DNA of 53,901 bases. Source: Novosphingobium rosa NBRC 15208 (GTDB lineage Bacteria; Pseudomonadota; Alphaproteobacteria; Sphingomonadales; Sphingomonadaceae). How positions within the stretch are numbered: the first letter of the stretch is position 1; every line of letters begins with the position of its first letter. Position numbers and translations under genes: made by a program. Below the pieces are notes generated by a model that was given only the letters and a program-made list of their open reading frames with translations, did not search any database and was not told the DNA's origin. The stretch spans positions 1 to 53,901 of the forward strand of contig NZ_BCZE01000014.1 of assembly GCF_001598555.1 (NCBI RefSeq), given 5' to 3'. Below are positions 50,889 through 53,901 of the stretch, piece by piece.

Positions 50889-50905
50889 GTGACCACCGGT
50901 GTCAC
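50889..50905. promoter_or_regulatory. LacI-type operator candidate before the TonB receptor
   Basis: GTGACCACCGGTGTCAC has arms GTGAC and GTCAC around an ACCGGT core, a near match to the TGACACCGGTGTCA palindromes found before carbohydrate-linked TonB receptors in Alphaproteobacteria and Xanthomonas. There is one extra C in the left half. TTGACG at 50880-50885 just upstream resembles a -35 box. No LacI gene lies in the window. Confidence 0.45.
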
Positions 50906-50917
50906 ATCGCGACTCAA

Positions 50918-50928
50918 TAGTTAGACTA
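50918..50928 (+). promoter_or_regulatory. Candidate FadR-type operator, site 4
   Basis: TAGTTAGACTA has perfect inverted ends TAGT/ACTA around three bases and fits WWGTWRGASTA. It lies 41 bases upstream of the receptor start codon, a position where binding would block transcription. Confidence 0.6.
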
Positions 50929-50968
50929 AAAGCCCTAAGAGGGGGCATGATTCATGGAGGGTGTCTCA

Positions 50969-53794
50969 ATGAAATCTTTCCGCAACGCGGTCCTGTGCTC
51001 GGCGTCCTTTGGCGTGCTGGCGCTGGTGACGCCTGCTCACGCCCAGAGCGCTGACGCAGCTCCCGCCGCCCCGCAGTCCGCGGCGCAGGACGCTGCCGCC
51101 GATATCGTGGTGACCGGCGTGCGCGCCTCGATCGAGGGGGCGCTCAAGGTGCGCCGCACTTCGGTGCAGATCGTTGATTCCGTGGTCGCCGAGGATGTCG
51201 GCAAGCTGCCCGACAACAATGTGATCGAGGCGCTGCAGCGCGTCACCGGCATTCAGGTCACCAACCGCACCGGCGGCGAGGCGTCCGCCATCTCGATCCG
51301 TGGCCTGACCGATGCGCTGACCACGCTCAATGGCCGCAATGTCTTCACCTCGGACGGCCAGTCCTTCGCGCTGCAGGATCTCTCGTCGAACCTCATCAAG
51401 CAGGTCGATGTCTACAAGACCCGTGCGGCCGACCAGCTGGAGACCGGCCTGGCCGGCCAGATTGACGTGCAGACCCGCCGCCCCTTCGATTTCAAGGATT
51501 TCGCCTTCTCGGCCCAGGTGCGCGGCATCTACAATGAGCAGGCGAACAGTTACAATCCGAACGTCTCGGCGCTGATCTCCAAGCGCTGGACTACCGATAT
51601 CGGTGACATCGGCATTCTGGTGAACGGCAGCTATAGTCGGACCAAATACCGCGACATGAGCGTGACAGCGGGCGCCTTCGTGCCCTTCGCCACCGAAAAT
51701 CCGCCTGCCGGCTCGGGCCTGACCCCGCTGCAGCGCATCTTCCCGGGTGACAGCAACCAGAACTGGCAGCCCGGCCAGAATGCGGGCCTTTCCACCACGC
51801 CGGGCTCGACCATCCTGAGCAATGGCGTGACGACGCCCTATTACCTGTCGCGCGACGCCATCTTCTCGAACGATCTTTACGGCAAGCGCGAGCGTCCTGC
51901 GGTCAATGTCGCCCTGCAATGGGCGCCCAACGACCGTTCGACCTACACCGCCGAATTCTTCTACAACGGCTTCCGCGGCGAAACCTACAACGCCATGATG
52001 TTCAGCTTCGTGGACTATTGGGGCGCGCTCGACAGCGACGTGACCAAGGATTTCTCGCTCTATCCCGGCACCAACATCGTCAAGTCGCGCTATGCGGGGC
52101 AGGTCTATGGCTTCAACAGCGCCGATTACACCAAGAGCCAGACCGACAGCTTCCTCTATGGCCTGAACGCCAAGTGGGATGTGGGCAAGGCCGGCAAGAT
52201 CGAGGCCGACGTCGCCTATCAGAACAGCAAGTACAAGACCGCCTTCATGGCGCTGCGCACCGATCGCACGGCGCAGGGCATCAATGTCGATTTCAACTCG
52301 GGCGGCGGCATCCCCTCCTACAGCTTCACCGACCAGAGCCAGCTGACCAATCCGGCCGCCTGGAATCTGGCGCAGCTCTATGACAATGGCGAGCGCAACA
52401 AGGGCGATGCCATCACCGCCACGCTGAAGGGCCACAATGAGTGGGACAGCGGCTTCCTGCGCCGCATCGAGCTGGGCTTCCGCTATGATGACCGCACCGC
52501 CAGCGATTACATCCGCCAGCAGAGCACGGATTCGCTGGGCCAGTCGCTGACCACGCTGGGCAGCGGCGCGCTCTTCACCACGCAGGGCTTCTTCGATGGC
52601 CGCGCCAATGTGCCGACCAGCTGGACCCTGCCGAGCGGCTACTGGGTCTATCAGAACCAGGACCAGATCCGTTCGCTCTATCATTCGGTCTTCCCGAACT
52701 TCAAGACCAGCGATCAGCTGAGCTACACCAATGTCTTCAATGTCGATGAGCGGACCTTCTCGCTCTATGGCATGGCCGATGGCGAGGTGAGCATCTTTGG
52801 CCGTCCGCTCAAGGTGCAGGGCGGCGTGCGCTACACCAGCGTGGACACCAAGCTGGACTTCACCGACCAGTACAGCTTCGCCAAGACCATCTCCAGCGTG
52901 GCCACCCAGCGCTTCCTGCCCAGCGCCACGCTGCGCTACGATCTGACCGACAAGCTCAAGCTGCGCTTCAACTATGGCCAGACCTTGCGCCGCCCCAACT
53001 TCGGCGATCTCAACCCGGCCTATAATCTGACGGGCGATCTCACCAATGTCGGCTATGGCAGCGGCACCTCGGGCAATGCGAAGCTCAAGCCCACCACCTC
53101 CACCAACTATGACCTTGCGCTGGAATGGTATTTCGCGCGCGGCAGCGCCTTTTACACCACGCTGTTCCGCCGCGATGTGCAGGGGCTGGTGGTCTCGCTG
53201 GCCAACCGCGTGACGGTGACGGGCACGGGGCTCAACACCACCAGCTTCGTGGTGACGCAGCCGCAGAATGCCTCGAACGGCAAGCTGCAGGGCGCGGAGG
53301 TGGGCTTCACCTTCTTCCCGCAGAAGCTGCCGGGCCTGCTCAAGGGCCTGGGCGTGCAGGGCAGCTTCACCGCGCTGGATTCGAGCCAGAACATCCCCAT
53401 CGCCGACAGCGCGGGCAACATCGTGGGCCAGAGCACCAGCTCGTTCTTCGGCGTCTCGAAGTACAGCTTCAACGTGACCGGCGCCTATGAGCGTGGCCCC
53501 ATCGGCGCGCGCCTGTCCTATGTCTGGCGCTCGGCCTTCCTGGCCAGCAACGAAGCGGCGCTGTTCGCCAATCCCATCGGCATCTGGCGCACGCCGGAAA
53601 GCAGCCTGGACGCTCAGCTGACCTTCAAGGTCACCAAGAATCTGGCGGCCACCTTCGATGCGGTGAACCTGCTCAATTCCGTGCAGCAGACCTATTACAA
53701 GTTCGGCGACAAGGGCAATGCGCAGCAGTACAACCTTGGCACCACGCTGCTGTCGCGCACCTTTGCCCTGGGGGTCCGTTATTCGTTCCAGTAA
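50969..53794 (+). CDS. TonB-dependent receptor, probable arabino-oligosaccharide importer
   Basis: The 941-residue outer-membrane protein has a signal peptide (RNAVLCSASFGVLALVTPAHA). The plug follows at about residues 50-170: DIVVTGVRASIEGALKVRR, then DVGKLPDNNVIEALQRVTGIQV and ISIRGL. A long barrel with alternating aromatic segments ends in LGVRYSFQ. The plug matches the Xanthomonas/Caulobacter carbohydrate receptor type (TIGR01782-like). Position after the GH43 genes suggests uptake of arabinan fragments; no SusD partner is present. ATG 50969 has GGAGG eight bases upstream; ATG 50954 overlaps that site and is unlikely. Two hairpins follow the stop. Confidence 0.92.
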   Translation: MKSFRNAVLCSASFGVLALVTPAHAQSADAAPAAPQSAAQDAAADIVVTGVRASIEGALKVRRTSVQIVDSVVAEDVGKLPDNNVIEALQRVTGIQVTNRTGGEASAISIRGLTDALTTLNGRNVFTSDGQSFALQDLSSNLIKQVDVYKTRAADQLETGLAGQIDVQTRRPFDFKDFAFSAQVRGIYNEQANSYNPNVSALISKRWTTDIGDIGILVNGSYSRTKYRDMSVTAGAFVPFATENPPAGSGLTPLQRIFPGDSNQNWQPGQNAGLSTTPGSTILSNGVTTPYYLSRDAIFSNDLYGKRERPAVNVALQWAPNDRSTYTAEFFYNGFRGETYNAMMFSFVDYWGALDSDVTKDFSLYPGTNIVKSRYAGQVYGFNSADYTKSQTDSFLYGLNAKWDVGKAGKIEADVAYQNSKYKTAFMALRTDRTAQGINVDFNSGGGIPSYSFTDQSQLTNPAAWNLAQLYDNGERNKGDAITATLKGHNEWDSGFLRRIELGFRYDDRTASDYIRQQSTDSLGQSLTTLGSGALFTTQGFFDGRANVPTSWTLPSGYWVYQNQDQIRSLYHSVFPNFKTSDQLSYTNVFNVDERTFSLYGMADGEVSIFGRPLKVQGGVRYTSVDTKLDFTDQYSFAKTISSVATQRFLPSATLRYDLTDKLKLRFNYGQTLRRPNFGDLNPAYNLTGDLTNVGYGSGTSGNAKLKPTTSTNYDLALEWYFARGSAFYTTLFRRDVQGLVVSLANRVTVTGTGLNTTSFVVTQPQNASNGKLQGAEVGFTFFPQKLPGLLKGLGVQGSFTALDSSQNIPIADSAGNIVGQSTSSFFGVSKYSFNVTGAYERGPIGARLSYVWRSAFLASNEAALFANPIGIWRTPESSLDAQLTFKVTKNLAATFDAVNLLNSVQQTYYKFGDKGNAQQYNLGTTLLSRTFALGVRYSFQ

Positions 53795-53808
53795 TCGCCT
53801 GTTTCCCT

Positions 53809-53834
53809 CCGGCCTCGTTCTCCTTCGAGGCCGG
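53809..53834 (+). terminator. First hairpin after the receptor gene
   Basis: CCGGCCTCG (53809-53817) and CGAGGCCGG (53826-53834) form a perfect nine-pair stem with an eight-base loop, 14 bases past the receptor stop. Confidence 0.6.
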
Positions 53835-53872
53835 ATCAGGGCGGCAGCACTGGCCGCTGCCGCCCTGATTTG
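53835..53872 (+). terminator. Second, stronger hairpin after the receptor gene
   Basis: Fourteen-base perfect arms ATCAGGGCGGCAGC (53835-53848) and GCTGCCGCCCTGAT (53856-53869) have a seven-base loop and are followed by TTG after the final T. Together with the preceding stem it makes a tandem terminator. Confidence 0.75.
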
Positions 53873-53901
53873 CTCGGCCCAGCTTGCGGCGGGTTCGCCT
53901 G

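Overview
The window looks like chromosomal DNA of a GC-rich alphaproteobacterium, most likely a Sphingomonadales member (Novosphingobium/Sphingomonas-like). The signs are the order divL-tsaE-amgK-murU-addB-addA-trxA, an argJ-GST-inositol phosphatase operon divergent to the secA side, the Xanthomonas/Caulobacter-type TonB-dependent receptor, and a non-phosphorylative L-arabinose pathway. There are no rRNA or tRNA genes, CRISPR arrays, prophage or recognisable insertion sequences. The assignment rests on gene content and remembered family features, not on a search.

1-11 kb: a tightly overlapping housekeeping operon. It opens (truncated by the window edge) with a DivL-like pseudokinase that has Tyr where sensor kinases have the phosphorylated His. 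TsaE (t6A), AmgK and MurU (peptidoglycan-sugar recycling), AddB and AddA (double-strand break repair) and thioredoxin follow. Adjacent frames overlap by 1-4 bases up to addA.

11-21 kb: a minus-strand argJ-GST-IMPase operon; two small secreted proteins, one with two tandem TonB-C-like domains; secA; a tandem PilZ protein; a small membrane protein; a phosphoribosyltransferase; a Gly/His-rich secreted protein. Four intergenic stretches of 320-435 bases here hold hairpins and AT-rich promoter-like DNA but no convincing gene.

21-36 kb: an MFS transporter, a treZ-malQ-treY trehalose-from-glucan operon with overlapping frames, a very large polytopic DUF2339 protein, and a three-domain lysophospholipid flippase/acyltransferase/acyl-ACP synthetase fusion divergent from a TetR regulator.

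36-54 kb: an arabinan/L-arabinose utilisation locus. A TonB receptor, an endo-arabinanase-like GH43, a second GH43 and a GH51 arabinofuranosidase would release and import arabino-oligosaccharides. A mutarotase and a FucP-type symporter handle free L-arabinose. A 1-dehydrogenase, lactonase, arabonate dehydratase, GguC/AraD1-family protein and ketoglutarate-semialdehyde dehydrogenase would convert it to 2-oxoglutarate. A FadR-type GntR regulator sits in the middle, and an 11-bp motif (WWGTWRGASTA) occurs in four promoter regions of the locus, including its own.

The least explained structure is a family of palindromic repeats (stem GCGAGGG...CCCTCGC) found at three convergent gene junctions (about 10.8-11.0, 19.1 and 45.3-46.0 kb). 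Two of these junctions carry matching left and right ends, and their right ends agree in 45 of 46 bases.
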